A stretch of 64,000 bases of DNA. It comes from Collinsella sp. (GTDB lineage Bacteria > Actinomycetota > Coriobacteriia > Coriobacteriales > Coriobacteriaceae). Of this stretch, positions 10,625 through 19,595 are shown piece by piece (position 1 is the first letter of the stretch; each line of letters opens with the position of its first letter). The notes beneath the pieces were generated by a model. The model saw only the letters and a program-made list of their open reading frames with translations, was not told the origin of the DNA and did no database searches. Made by a program: the position numbers and the translations under genes. Location of the stretch: assembly GCA_019414055.1 (NCBI GenBank), contig DXMV01000018.1, forward strand, positions 84,793 to 148,792, given 5' to 3'.

Positions 10625-10751
10625 TGGTTGGTGCGGGTTGCGATTTTGTTAGACAGTCTATTCAGCTATCTGAATTCAGATCTTTAGATAATCGCATGTG
10701 CGACATTTCCCCAGATAAAACCGACCAAAATAAACCTGTCCCTTTTTGTCA
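10625..10751. other. Spacer between the two hairpin elements, no gene seen
   Basis: 127 bp of AT-richer sequence between elements 1 and 2. No convincing coding frame with a ribosome binding site, and no promoter that can be defended. It contains TATCTGAATTCAGATC, a short palindrome. Confidence 0.5.
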
Positions 10752-10892
10752 GGTCTGGTCTCAGCGGGCCCGGCACGGGCTAAGTTTATCGCGAGTTCCG
10801 CACGCAAAGGAAAGCACTTAATGTGCTTTCCGTCTTGCGCAGGACTGTAGAGCAGGAAACTTAGCCCGTGCCGGGCCCGCTGAGACCAGACC
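10752..10892. repeat. Hairpin element 2: 36 bp perfect inverted repeat around a 69 bp conserved core
   Basis: The arms 10752-10787 and 10857-10892 are exact reverse complements over 36 bp. The core 10788-10856 matches element 1 in opposite orientation: the first 17 and last 16 bases are identical. The central hairpin reads GGAAAGCAC/GTGCTTTCC, where element 1 has GGAGAGCAC/GTGCTCTCC, a compensatory pair change. The remaining 10893-11080 is the RNase J leader. Confidence 0.9.
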
Positions 10893-11080
10893 GGCGGGAT
10901 AGACGGGTTCAGATGGGGCTTTGATGCATGGGTGGTCTGTTGTTGTGCAAATGGGTATCATACTGTGGTTAATGTGTCGACTCCGTGATGCATGTTTGTA
11001 CGTTCCCGACGGTCGGTTTGCCAGAAGCGCCCCGTCGGTTGTTTCAGACCCGTTTCGAAGAAAGGAAACAACACTCACCT

Positions 11081-12751
11081 ATGGCAGCTAAAAAATCATC
11101 TCCCTTGAAGATCATTCCGCTCGGAGGCCTTGACGGCATCGGCAAGAACATGACGGTCTTCGAGTGCGGCGACGACATGGTGCTCGTCGACGCTGGCCTC
11201 ATGTTCCCCGACGACTCCCAGCCCGGTATCGACCTGGTGCTTCCCGACTACACCTATGTTCTGGAGAACGAGGAGAAGCTCCGCGGCATCATCGTCACCC
11301 ACGGCCACGAGGACCACACCGGTTCGCTTCCGTATCTGCTGCAGGACCTCAACAACAAGGTGCCCATCTTCTCGAGCAAGCTGACGCTTGGCTTTATCGA
11401 GGGCAAGCTCTCCGAGTTCCGCATTCGTGCACCCAAGTTCCGTGAGGTCAAGGGCGGCAGCCACGTCAATTTGGGTGGCATTTCGCTTGACTTCTTCTCG
11501 ATGACGCACTCCATCCCGGGCGCTCTGGGCGTGTTCATCCGCACCAACCAGGGCACCGTTATGCACACCGGCGACTTTAAGCTCGACCAGACGCCCATCG
11601 ACGGCGTCACGCCCGACTATGCCGCTATCAGCCGCTTTGCCAAGCAGGGCATCGACCTGCTGCTGTCCGACTCAACCAACGCCACGGTCCCCGGCTTTAC
11701 CAAGTCCGAGGCCGAGGTTGGCCCCAATCTGCTGCATGCCATCAAGAATGCTCCAGGCCGCGTGTTCGTTGCTTCGTTCTCGAGCCACATCCATCGTCTG
11801 CAGCAGATCTGCGATGCCGCCCGCAAGTGCGGCCGCAAGGTCGTCGTGACCGGTCGTTCTATGCTCACCAACACCCGCGTGGCGCGCGAGCTGGGCTATC
11901 TCAACATCGATGATGCCGATATCATCGATGCCTTCGATATTGACAACCTGCCCGACGACAAGATTGTCGTCATGTGTACCGGTTCGCAGGGCGAGCCTCT
12001 GTCGGCCCTTTCGCGTATGGCCAACGGCGAACATAAGACGCTCTCCATCCACGAGGGCGATACCGTCATCCTCTCGGCAACGCCGGTTCCCGGTAACGAG
12101 AAGGCCGTTCAGCAGGTCGTCAACAGCCTCGCTAAGCTTGGCTGCGACGTCTGGGATAAGAACCGCGCCCTCGTTCACGTCTCGGGTCACGGTAGCCAGG
12201 AGGAGCTCAAGCTCCTGATGGCCATGGCCAAGCCTACGTACTTTATGCCGGTCCACGGCGAGGCCGTGCATCTGCGCGCCCATGCTCAACTTGCACGCAA
12301 GATGGGCCTCAAGGACGATCATATCTTTATCCTCGACAACGGCGATACGCTCGAGATGCGTGGCGGTATCGTCAAGCGCGGCACGCCCGTCGAGTCTGGC
12401 GTCGTCTACGTCGACGGACTGCGCATCGGCGATACCGACCCTATCGTTCTGCGCGATCGTCAGAAGCTTGCCAACGACGGTATGGTCACGGCTGTCGCTA
12501 TCGTTTCGCTCAAGCACAAGAAGATCGAGGCCATCGAGTTCTCGGGCCGCGGCGTCTCCTTTGCCATCGATGACCAGTTCTCCGAGGACGCCTCGGCGTC
12601 CATCATGAAGACGATCGAGAAGGGCAAGTTCAGCTTTACGAGCAGCGGTTCCGATGCCATTCGCAAGGCCGTGCGCGACTCGCTCTCTAACTTTATCTGG
12701 AGCCGTACGCGCACTCGTCCGATGATCATCCCGGTCGTCATGGAGGTTTAG
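11081..12751 (+). CDS. rnj: Ribonuclease J
   Basis: 556 residues from ATG 11081, with GAAAGGAAA upstream. Metallo-beta-lactamase fold with HxHxDH motif (THGHEDHTG), a beta-CASP insert (about 210-360) and the late VSGHGS and PVHGE motifs that complete the zinc site and RNA channel. Dual endo/5'-3' exoribonuclease for mRNA decay and rRNA maturation. The long leader holds hairpin element 2. ftsK starts 2 bp after its stop, so the pair is probably one transcript, as rnj and spoIIIE are near each other in Bacillus. Confidence 0.95.
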   Translation: MAAKKSSPLKIIPLGGLDGIGKNMTVFECGDDMVLVDAGLMFPDDSQPGIDLVLPDYTYVLENEEKLRGIIVTHGHEDHTGSLPYLLQDLNNKVPIFSSKLTLGFIEGKLSEFRIRAPKFREVKGGSHVNLGGISLDFFSMTHSIPGALGVFIRTNQGTVMHTGDFKLDQTPIDGVTPDYAAISRFAKQGIDLLLSDSTNATVPGFTKSEAEVGPNLLHAIKNAPGRVFVASFSSHIHRLQQICDAARKCGRKVVVTGRSMLTNTRVARELGYLNIDDADIIDAFDIDNLPDDKIVVMCTGSQGEPLSALSRMANGEHKTLSIHEGDTVILSATPVPGNEKAVQQVVNSLAKLGCDVWDKNRALVHVSGHGSQEELKLLMAMAKPTYFMPVHGEAVHLRAHAQLARKMGLKDDHIFILDNGDTLEMRGGIVKRGTPVESGVVYVDGLRIGDTDPIVLRDRQKLANDGMVTAVAIVSLKHKKIEAIEFSGRGVSFAIDDQFSEDASASIMKTIEKGKFSFTSSGSDAIRKAVRDSLSNFIWSRTRTRPMIIPVVMEV

Positions 12752-12752
12752 T

Positions 12753-15533
12753 TTGGCGCGCGGATCTGCACAAAACGCCAAAGGCAATAAAGCCAACAAC
12801 CAACCGGCATCTGCTAAGGGTGCCGGTTCCCATCTTCGTGCCAATAAGGGCCACGAGGCCGAGTTCGACGATTTTGAGCCCCTGGTCGAGCCTTCGGCCA
12901 ACCGCGATATCGCCGGCGTGGTCATTGCCGTTTTGGCGATTGCGTCCTTTATTGCCGTGATTTCGCCGGCGACCGCACCCGTTACTGCTGTGGTTGCTGG
13001 TTTCTACCACCTTGGCTTTGGCCTGGGCGCCTACGTGCTGCCGATCGTTATTTTGCTGTTTGCCGCTACGCTCTTTTTAGGCGAGGACTCGCCGCTCAAC
13101 GTGCGCTCTGTTGCGGGCGGAGCCGTGGTCTTTATCGCCGTCGTCTCCCTTCTTTCACTGATGGTGCCGGGTACGAGCGACTCGTGCGACCTTATGTTCA
13201 CGCCGCAAAACCTGTCCGCCTCGGGTGGCTACATCGGTGCGTTTATTGCGAGCGCGCTGCAGAATGCCCTGGGTAAGCCTATTGCGATGGTGGTCCTGTT
13301 GGGTTTGGCCGTCGTCGGCTTTGTCATCATCGGCTTTTCGGTGGGCGGCGTTTTGCGCTCTGCCCGCGACCGTGCGGCCGATTTTGCCGAGCGCCGTCGT
13401 GCCGATGTCAACGCGAGCCCCTGGGGTGACGACGAAGCTCTGTCGGTGCCCGGCGTTGTCCGTCCGCACCTGAGCATTCTTCGTCAAAAGGGCTCTGATG
13501 CTGCCGTGACCACGGTCATGGGCAACGATGCCGACCCGTTTTTGGACGATGATGACGAGGACGAGGACCCGTTTGTCGACGTGTCCGATGCCGTGGAGGC
13601 CGAGCGTGCTAAGACCACGCTGCTGCCGCGCCGTCATGCCAAGAAAGGTAAGACGGCTCCCAAGCTCAATACGAGTGAGCCCGACCCGTCTTGGTCCGAG
13701 AGCGAGATTGAACTTACTGAAGGTGATGACGAGGACGACGAGTCCCCGCTCGAGACTGCTAAAACCACCTTGCTGCCGCGACGTCATGCAAAGCGCGGTC
13801 AGGTGACCGGCCAGCTTTCAATGGAGGACGATCCGGCCAAGATCGACGAGTCCGAGCCGCCGTTTGCCGTGAATCCCGTCTCGGCCGCCCCTCAAATCCC
13901 TGATTTCCTCAAGCATCCCAAGGTTGCCGATACGGCTGTCGCGGGCGCTGCCGAGGCGTCTACTTCTAGCGATGGGGGAGCGGACAATGCCCCCGCGGAT
14001 AACGAGGGCGAAGATGAGGACGGCCTTAAGCTGCCGCCTCTCGAAATCCTGCATGCAAACCCTCAGTCCGCTTCTGCCGCGTCTTCGGACAAGGAACTGG
14101 AACAGACCGCCGAGTCGTTGCAGTCCACGCTGCTTGAGTTTGGCCGTAGCGCTCGCGTCGTCGGCTGGATTGCCGGCCCCACGGTGACGACCTTTAAGCT
14201 GCAACCCGGCGAGGGCGAGCGTGTGAGCAAGATTTCGAGCCTTGAGGACGACATCGCGCTGTCGCTTGCTGCTCAGTCCGTGCGTATCTTTGCGCCGATT
14301 CCCGGCACCTCGCTCGTGGGTATCGAGATTCCCAATCGCAAGCGTCAGAACGTCAACTTGGGCGACGTGCTGCCCTATGTTAAGGGCGGTCCGCTTGAGC
14401 TTGCCATCGGCCGCGATGCAGAGGGCACGCCGGTCGTCGCCGACCTCGCCAAGATGCCCCACCTGCTGATCGCCGGTACCACGGGTTCCGGTAAGTCGGT
14501 CATGATCAACTCCATCATCACGACCCTGCTCATGCGCGCCCTTCCCGAGGACGTTCGCTTGATCATGGTCGACCCCAAGCGCGTCGAGCTCGCTGGCTAT
14601 AACGGCCTGCCGCATCTTTACGTGCCCGTAGTGACCGAGCCCAAGCAGGCCGCGAGTGCCTTACAGTGGGCGGTGTCCGAGATGGAGCGCCGCCTGAAGG
14701 TCTTCGAGCGCCTCAACGTTCGAAAGATCTCGACCTATAACGAAAAGCAGGCCGCCGGCGAGTTTGAGCACTATGATAACCCGCCGCAAAAGATGCCCTA
14801 CCTGGTCATCATTATCGACGAGCTTTCGGACCTGATGATGGTTGCCGGCAAGGACGTCGAGGCATCGATTGTGCGCATCGCCCAGCTGGGCCGTGCCGCC
14901 GGTATCCACCTTATCGTGGCGACTCAGCGTCCGAGCTCCAACGTGGTGACGGGTCTCATCAAGGCAAACATTACCAACCGTATTGCCTTTAACGTCGCAA
15001 CGGGCATCGACTCCCGCGTCATCATCGACCAGATGGGCGCCGAAAAGCTCACCGGCTTGGGTGACATGCTGTTCTCAAAGGTCGACTGGGGCAAGCCCCG
15101 CCGTATCCAGGGCTGTTTTGTTTCGGATGACGAGATCAACGAGATCGTTGAGTTCGTCAAGTCGCAGAGCGAGCCCGACTATCACGAGGAGATTCTGTCG
15201 GCCGTGGCGCCCGCTTCCATGTCCATGGCGGGCGGCGGTGGCATTGTCCGCACGGGCGTTGCCGAGCCTCAGGATGACGACCCGCTTATCTGGGAGGCCG
15301 CCCATATTGTGGTGGAATCGCAGCTTGGCTCCACATCTGGCCTGCAGCGCCGCCTTAAGGTTGGCTACGCGCGCGCCGGGCGTATTATGGACATGCTGGA
15401 AGAAAAGGGTGTCGTCGGCCCGCCCGACGGCTCCAAGCCGCGTGAGGTCCTGCTGGATGAGGAGGGTCTTGCCGCACTGGAGTCTGTCGACACCGAGATG
15501 GCACGTGAAGATCGTGAGTTTGGAGGATTCTGA
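12753..15533 (+). CDS. ftsK: DNA translocase FtsK/SpoIIIE
   Basis: 926 residues from TTG 12753 behind TGGAGG inside the rnj 3' end. Four N-terminal membrane helices (about 48-210), an acidic linker (about 220-440), then the alpha/beta motor with Walker A AGTTGSGKS and Walker B IIIDELSDLMM. The C-terminal winged-helix gamma domain reads KOPS-like sites. It pumps chromosome ends through the division septum. The linker contains two copies of AKTTLLPRRHAK about 50 residues apart (near 286 and 336), an unusual repeat in an otherwise variable region. It overlaps the next gene by one base (TGATG). Confidence 0.96.
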   Translation: MARGSAQNAKGNKANNQPASAKGAGSHLRANKGHEAEFDDFEPLVEPSANRDIAGVVIAVLAIASFIAVISPATAPVTAVVAGFYHLGFGLGAYVLPIVILLFAATLFLGEDSPLNVRSVAGGAVVFIAVVSLLSLMVPGTSDSCDLMFTPQNLSASGGYIGAFIASALQNALGKPIAMVVLLGLAVVGFVIIGFSVGGVLRSARDRAADFAERRRADVNASPWGDDEALSVPGVVRPHLSILRQKGSDAAVTTVMGNDADPFLDDDDEDEDPFVDVSDAVEAERAKTTLLPRRHAKKGKTAPKLNTSEPDPSWSESEIELTEGDDEDDESPLETAKTTLLPRRHAKRGQVTGQLSMEDDPAKIDESEPPFAVNPVSAAPQIPDFLKHPKVADTAVAGAAEASTSSDGGADNAPADNEGEDEDGLKLPPLEILHANPQSASAASSDKELEQTAESLQSTLLEFGRSARVVGWIAGPTVTTFKLQPGEGERVSKISSLEDDIALSLAAQSVRIFAPIPGTSLVGIEIPNRKRQNVNLGDVLPYVKGGPLELAIGRDAEGTPVVADLAKMPHLLIAGTTGSGKSVMINSIITTLLMRALPEDVRLIMVDPKRVELAGYNGLPHLYVPVVTEPKQAASALQWAVSEMERRLKVFERLNVRKISTYNEKQAAGEFEHYDNPPQKMPYLVIIIDELSDLMMVAGKDVEASIVRIAQLGRAAGIHLIVATQRPSSNVVTGLIKANITNRIAFNVATGIDSRVIIDQMGAEKLTGLGDMLFSKVDWGKPRRIQGCFVSDDEINEIVEFVKSQSEPDYHEEILSAVAPASMSMAGGGGIVRTGVAEPQDDDPLIWEAAHIVVESQLGSTSGLQRRLKVGYARAGRIMDMLEEKGVVGPPDGSKPREVLLDEEGLAALESVDTEMAREDREFGGF

Positions 15534-17035
15534 TGGCTGCACGCTTTGGTGACATGCTGCTCGAGCAGCGTCGCCGGATGGGCCTTTCCATTCAGCAGGT
15601 CGCCAACACCATCAAAATCAGACCGCAGATCATCGAGTTTTTCGAAACCGGTAATTTTGCATCGATGCCCCCGCGCGGTTATGCCCAGGGCATGATTTCG
15701 AGCTATGCACGCTTTTTGGGCCTCAATCCGCGCGAGGTCGTCAACGCTTATTTTGATGAACTCATGGCATATGAACGCGAGACGTCGCAGCAGGGCGGTC
15801 GTTTTCAGGACGCCGCCGGCTACGTCAATTCGCGTTCCTCAGTCGACAACGGCCGCTTCATGATGGTCCAGGGCGGGCGTTCGACGCGTTATGGCCAGCG
15901 CCCTCAGCAGGCTGGCTATATTACCGAGACGGGTTCGAGCGAGGAGATTCGTTCCCAGCGCGATCGTTTTCGCAGCACGCCGGCGCCCGAGGAGCGCGCA
16001 CTCCCCGCTGCTCGCGGTGTCGCTCGAGACCCTCGTGCCGGCTACGGCGATGGTGGTTATTCCGATCGCGGGTACCGTGGCGTTTCTTCCGGTCGTCCGC
16101 GCGGCGGCTATGCAGACGCCGATACTACGCAGGTGACGCCTCGCCTTCGATCTCAGTCGCAGCCCTATAGCCAGCGCTCCTCAGCGCCTCGTTCGGGCCA
16201 GCGCAACTACCAGGGTCGTGGCGAGCTCGCCCCCCGCTCGGGCCAGCGCAATATGCAGCGCCAGGGTAGCTATCGCGGACGTTCCGACAATAACCGCGGT
16301 CGTATGCCCCAAGGCGCTGGTCGCGGTGGTTCCAATCGTGGGCGCGGCGGTGGGCGTACTCCCCAGAACAACGGTCTCGATCCTCGTATCGTTTACGCCG
16401 GTATCGGCGCCGTGGCGCTGCTGCTGATCGTGCTCATCGTGGTGCTCCTGCGTGGCTGCGGCTCGTCGGCGCCCGAGTCGACGCCCGAGACGCCCGTTGC
16501 CACCAAGACAACGACTAAAAAGTCTTCCAACAAGACCGAATCCGTCGATGAGGATGAAGATACCGATGAGACGACGGACGAGTCGACCGATTCGGACGCC
16601 GCCAAGACGACGGCCAAGAAGGAAGAGAACGAGGTCACAAAGGTCAAGATCTCCGTTGCCAAGGGTAAGACTGCTTGGATTGAGGTCAAGGTTGATGGCA
16701 AGTCGGTCTATGGCGCCCAGGCGACCGGCCCCTTTGAGCAGGAATACACGCCCGAGTCCTCGATCGAGATCACCACGTCCAAGCCTTCCGATGTCACCGT
16801 TACCAAGAACGGCGAAAAGGTCCGCTACGACACCAAGACGTCGGGCGTTGCGCGTGTGACGATCACCGTTCCCAAGAAGGAGACGACCGACGCCGAGGAC
16901 GGCGAGAGCGCTGACGGTACCGATGATGCCAACAGCGCGGATGGAACCGACGCCCAGTCCATGGAGGGCACCGATACCGCTACCGACGGTCAAACGACGA
17001 CCGATTCTACCGATTATTCGTACGACAGCTACTAG
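15533..17035 (+). CDS. RodZ-like helix-turn-helix membrane protein with RG-rich linker
   Basis: 500 residues. An N-terminal HTH_25 domain (1-80, FGDMLLEQRRRMGLSIQQVA) is followed by a long Arg/Gly/Gln/Ser-rich cytoplasmic region (about 85-282) containing RGG/RG clusters and two copies of APRSGQRN. One transmembrane helix (about 284-308) precedes an extracellular Thr/Asp/Glu/Lys-rich stretch. A beta-rich DUF4115-like domain (about 365-450) and an acidic Ser/Thr tail end the protein. RodZ links MreB to cell-wall synthesis; Bacillus YmfM lies in the same place before pgsA-cinA-recA. The RG-rich linker is far longer than in standard RodZ. Confidence 0.8.
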   Translation: MAARFGDMLLEQRRRMGLSIQQVANTIKIRPQIIEFFETGNFASMPPRGYAQGMISSYARFLGLNPREVVNAYFDELMAYERETSQQGGRFQDAAGYVNSRSSVDNGRFMMVQGGRSTRYGQRPQQAGYITETGSSEEIRSQRDRFRSTPAPEERALPAARGVARDPRAGYGDGGYSDRGYRGVSSGRPRGGYADADTTQVTPRLRSQSQPYSQRSSAPRSGQRNYQGRGELAPRSGQRNMQRQGSYRGRSDNNRGRMPQGAGRGGSNRGRGGGRTPQNNGLDPRIVYAGIGAVALLLIVLIVVLLRGCGSSAPESTPETPVATKTTTKKSSNKTESVDEDEDTDETTDESTDSDAAKTTAKKEENEVTKVKISVAKGKTAWIEVKVDGKSVYGAQATGPFEQEYTPESSIEITTSKPSDVTVTKNGEKVRYDTKTSGVARVTITVPKKETTDAEDGESADGTDDANSADGTDAQSMEGTDTATDGQTTTDSTDYSYDSY

Positions 17036-17061
17036 TCCGCTCGTAAGCGAAAGGATTAACC

Positions 17062-17559
17062 ATGGCTAAAGATTCCAGCTTCGACGTCGTGTCCGAGGTT
17101 AATATGCAGGAGGTCGACAATGCCTTCCAGCAGACCACGCGCGAGATTTCCCAGCGCTATGACCTGAAGGACTCCGGCGCCACCATCGAGCTTTCGAAGG
17201 GCGACAAGCTCTTTACGATCAATGCCCCGGCCGACTTTGTCTCCAAGCAGATCATCGATGTCTTGAGCTCCAAGCTCATCAAGCGCGGCATCGATCTTAA
17301 GGCCGTGTCCTGGGATGCGCCTCAGGCTGCATCGGGCGGCACCGTGCGCGTGCTCGGTCACATCGTCGAGGGTATCGACCAGACGACTGCCAAGAAGATC
17401 AATAAGGACATTAAGGATCAGAAGCTCAAGGTCAAGGTGACGATTGAGGCCGACAAACTGCGTGTTTCCTCTGCTTCCAAGGATGCGCTGCAGACCGTGA
17501 TCCAGTTCCTGCGCGAGCAGGACTACGGTCAGCCGCTGCAGTTCACCAACTACCGCTAA
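17062..17559 (+). CDS. YajQ-family nucleotide-binding protein
   Basis: 165 residues from ATG 17062. Matches the UPF0234/YajQ pattern from the start (DSSFDVVSEVNMQEVDNAF) through KVKVTIEADKLRVSSASKDALQ to the ending LQFTNYR. The fold has two RNA-binding-like domains. Homologues bind cyclic-di-GMP or nucleotides; the ligand here cannot be judged. Spaced 26 bp on each side between the RodZ-like gene and rimO. Confidence 0.92.
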   Translation: MAKDSSFDVVSEVNMQEVDNAFQQTTREISQRYDLKDSGATIELSKGDKLFTINAPADFVSKQIIDVLSSKLIKRGIDLKAVSWDAPQAASGGTVRVLGHIVEGIDQTTAKKINKDIKDQKLKVKVTIEADKLRVSSASKDALQTVIQFLREQDYGQPLQFTNYR

Positions 17560-17585
17560 TTCATTCGAAAGGACCGCTCTCCAAC

Positions 17586-18935
17586 ATGGATACACCGTTG
17601 GGCTCCGTGCTCTATATCACCCTCGGGTGCGCCAAGAACGAGGTCGATACCGACCGTATGCGTTCGCTGCTGACCGCCGCGGGCTACGAGGAGGCATTCG
17701 ATCCGCAGGATGCCGATATCGCCATCGTCAATACGTGCTCGTTCCTTGCCTCTGCAACGTCCGAGAGCATCGAGACCACGCTCGAGCTTGCCAACGAGGT
17801 GCAGGACGGCGTTCGTTCCTGTCCGATCGTCATGTGCGGCTGCGTGCCGTCACGCTACGGCGACGACCTGCCCGACGAGCTGCCCGAGGTCGCGGTCTTT
17901 GTGAAGGCCGACGAGGAAGACGGCATCGTGGCGGTCATCGATGACGTGCTGGGTGTTGAGCGCGAGATTGCCGCCTATATTCCGCAGGTCAAGCGTACCG
18001 TCGAGGGCGCTGTCGCCTACGTTAAGATCTCCGATGGCTGCAACCGCTTCTGTAGCTTCTGCATGATCCCGTATATCCGCGGTCGTTATCACTCGCGCAA
18101 TGCCGCGAGCATTATCTCCGAGGTTCGCGACCTGGTCGCCGGTGGTGTGCGCGAGATCGTTCTGATCGGTCAGGACACGGGCATTTGGGGCACTGACTTT
18201 GCGGATGAGGACGTAGCCGAGGGCGCGCCGCGCAATCTGGCGCAGCTGCTGCAGGCCGTTGCCGAGGCGGTGCGTCCTCATAACGTTTGGGTCCGCGTAC
18301 TCTACCTGCAGCCCGAGGGCATGACCGACGAGCTTATCGAGACCATTCGCGATACGCCCGAGGTGCTGCCCTATATCGATATCCCCGTGCAGCACTGCGA
18401 CGCGCGCATCCTCAAGGCCATGCGCCGCTCTGGTTCGCGCCAGGAGCTTGAGGACCTGTTCCGCGATTTGCGCGAGCGCATCCCCGGTATCGTGATCCGC
18501 TCCACGGCCATGGTGGGGTTCCCGACCGAGACCGACGACGAGTTCCGCGATCTCATCGACTTTATGGACACCGTCGGCTTTGACTACACGAGCGTCTTTG
18601 CCTACTCGCAGGAGGAGGGCAGCCTGGCCGCCAAGATGGAAGGTCAGGTCGATGAAGAGGTTAAGCTCGAGCGCGCCCAGGAGGCTATGGATCTGGCCGA
18701 GTCGCTCGGCTTTGCCGCCACGGCGGCCCATGTGGGCGAACGCGCCCAGGTGATCGTCGACGGTATCGAGGAGACCGAGGACGGTGCCGAGCTGATCGGA
18801 CATGCCTGGTTCCAGGCGCCTGATTCCGATGGCGCGGTGCATCTGGATGCCAGTGAGGCATCTGTGGGCGATATTCTGACGGTCGAGTTTACCGATAGCT
18901 TCTGCTACGAGCTTATCGGTCATGTTGTGGAGTAG
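17586..18935 (+). CDS. rimO: Ribosomal protein S12 methylthiotransferase RimO
   Basis: 449 residues from ATG 17586 behind GAAAGGA. Methylthiolates an Asp of ribosomal protein S12. The start YITLGCAKNEVDTDRM is the RimO signature. UPF0004 cysteines are C15, C51 and C86; the radical SAM motif CNRFCSFC is at 152-159, followed by MIPYIRGRYHSR and a C-terminal TRAM domain. Followed after 9 bp by pgsA, the usual rimO-pgsA-cinA order. Confidence 0.95.
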   Translation: MDTPLGSVLYITLGCAKNEVDTDRMRSLLTAAGYEEAFDPQDADIAIVNTCSFLASATSESIETTLELANEVQDGVRSCPIVMCGCVPSRYGDDLPDELPEVAVFVKADEEDGIVAVIDDVLGVEREIAAYIPQVKRTVEGAVAYVKISDGCNRFCSFCMIPYIRGRYHSRNAASIISEVRDLVAGGVREIVLIGQDTGIWGTDFADEDVAEGAPRNLAQLLQAVAEAVRPHNVWVRVLYLQPEGMTDELIETIRDTPEVLPYIDIPVQHCDARILKAMRRSGSRQELEDLFRDLRERIPGIVIRSTAMVGFPTETDDEFRDLIDFMDTVGFDYTSVFAYSQEEGSLAAKMEGQVDEEVKLERAQEAMDLAESLGFAATAAHVGERAQVIVDGIEETEDGAELIGHAWFQAPDSDGAVHLDASEASVGDILTVEFTDSFCYELIGHVVE

Positions 18936-18944
18936 GAGAGCGTC

Positions 18945-19583
18945 GTGGCTAACGAGAGCAATAAGGAACTGACGAGTGTTTGGACGCCCGCCAACATCGT
19001 AACGTGCGTGCGCATCGTCTTTATTCCGGTGTTCATGATCGTGTCGGCGCTGTCTCACACGAGCGTTGCCGGTACGGATTGGAGCATCTTCGACGGCCCG
19101 CTCGCTGCCGCTGCCTTTATTCTGTACGTCATCCTGTCTTGCACTGATAAGGTTGATGGCTACTTGGCTCGTTCGCGCAACGAGATCACTGACTTCGGCA
19201 AGTTCTTGGATCCCATCGCCGATAAGTTGCTCGTGTTCTCGGCCCTGCTGCTGTTCTTGGACTTTGGTGCCGTAACCGTGTGGTCCGTGTTCATCATCCT
19301 GTTTCGCGAGCTGCTGGTGAGCGCCCTGCGCATGGTCGCGAGTGCGGCCGGTGTGGTCGTTGCGGCCGATAAGCTCGGAAAGTACAAGACGGCGACTACG
19401 ATGGTTTCCATCTGCGGTTATCTGTGCGTCTTTGCGATGGCCGGCTTGCACCTTGGCCCGGTGGCGCTGACGCTCGGCATCTACTCGGTGTCGCGCTTCC
19501 TGTACGCCGTGGCCGTTATCCTGACCGTTATCTCGGGTGCCCAGTACTTCTGGAACTGTCGCAAGATCGTCTTTTCGGTCTAG
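18945..19583 (+). CDS. pgsA: CDP-diacylglycerol-glycerol-3-phosphate 3-phosphatidyltransferase
   Basis: 212 residues from GTG 18945 with TAGGAGAG upstream. The CDP-alcohol phosphatidyltransferase motif DGYLAR(8)GKFLDPIADK is complete with all catalytic Asp residues, and several hydrophobic helices follow. Makes phosphatidylglycerol phosphate for anionic membrane lipids. The rimO-pgsA-cinA-recA context supports PgsA rather than another member of the family; a second, more divergent family member lies at 39816. Confidence 0.92.
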   Translation: MANESNKELTSVWTPANIVTCVRIVFIPVFMIVSALSHTSVAGTDWSIFDGPLAAAAFILYVILSCTDKVDGYLARSRNEITDFGKFLDPIADKLLVFSALLLFLDFGAVTVWSVFIILFRELLVSALRMVASAAGVVVAADKLGKYKTATTMVSICGYLCVFAMAGLHLGPVALTLGIYSVSRFLYAVAVILTVISGAQYFWNCRKIVFSV

Positions 19584-19595
19584 GTCCTGGTAGGC

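Noticed and set aside
10555..10821. 88-codon frame across the two hairpin elements
   Set aside because: It runs through both inverted repeats and the spacer, has no ribosome binding site and no protein-like pattern.
10477..10892. Possible CRISPR array
   Set aside because: Only two copies in opposite orientation, with no regular spacers and no cas genes.
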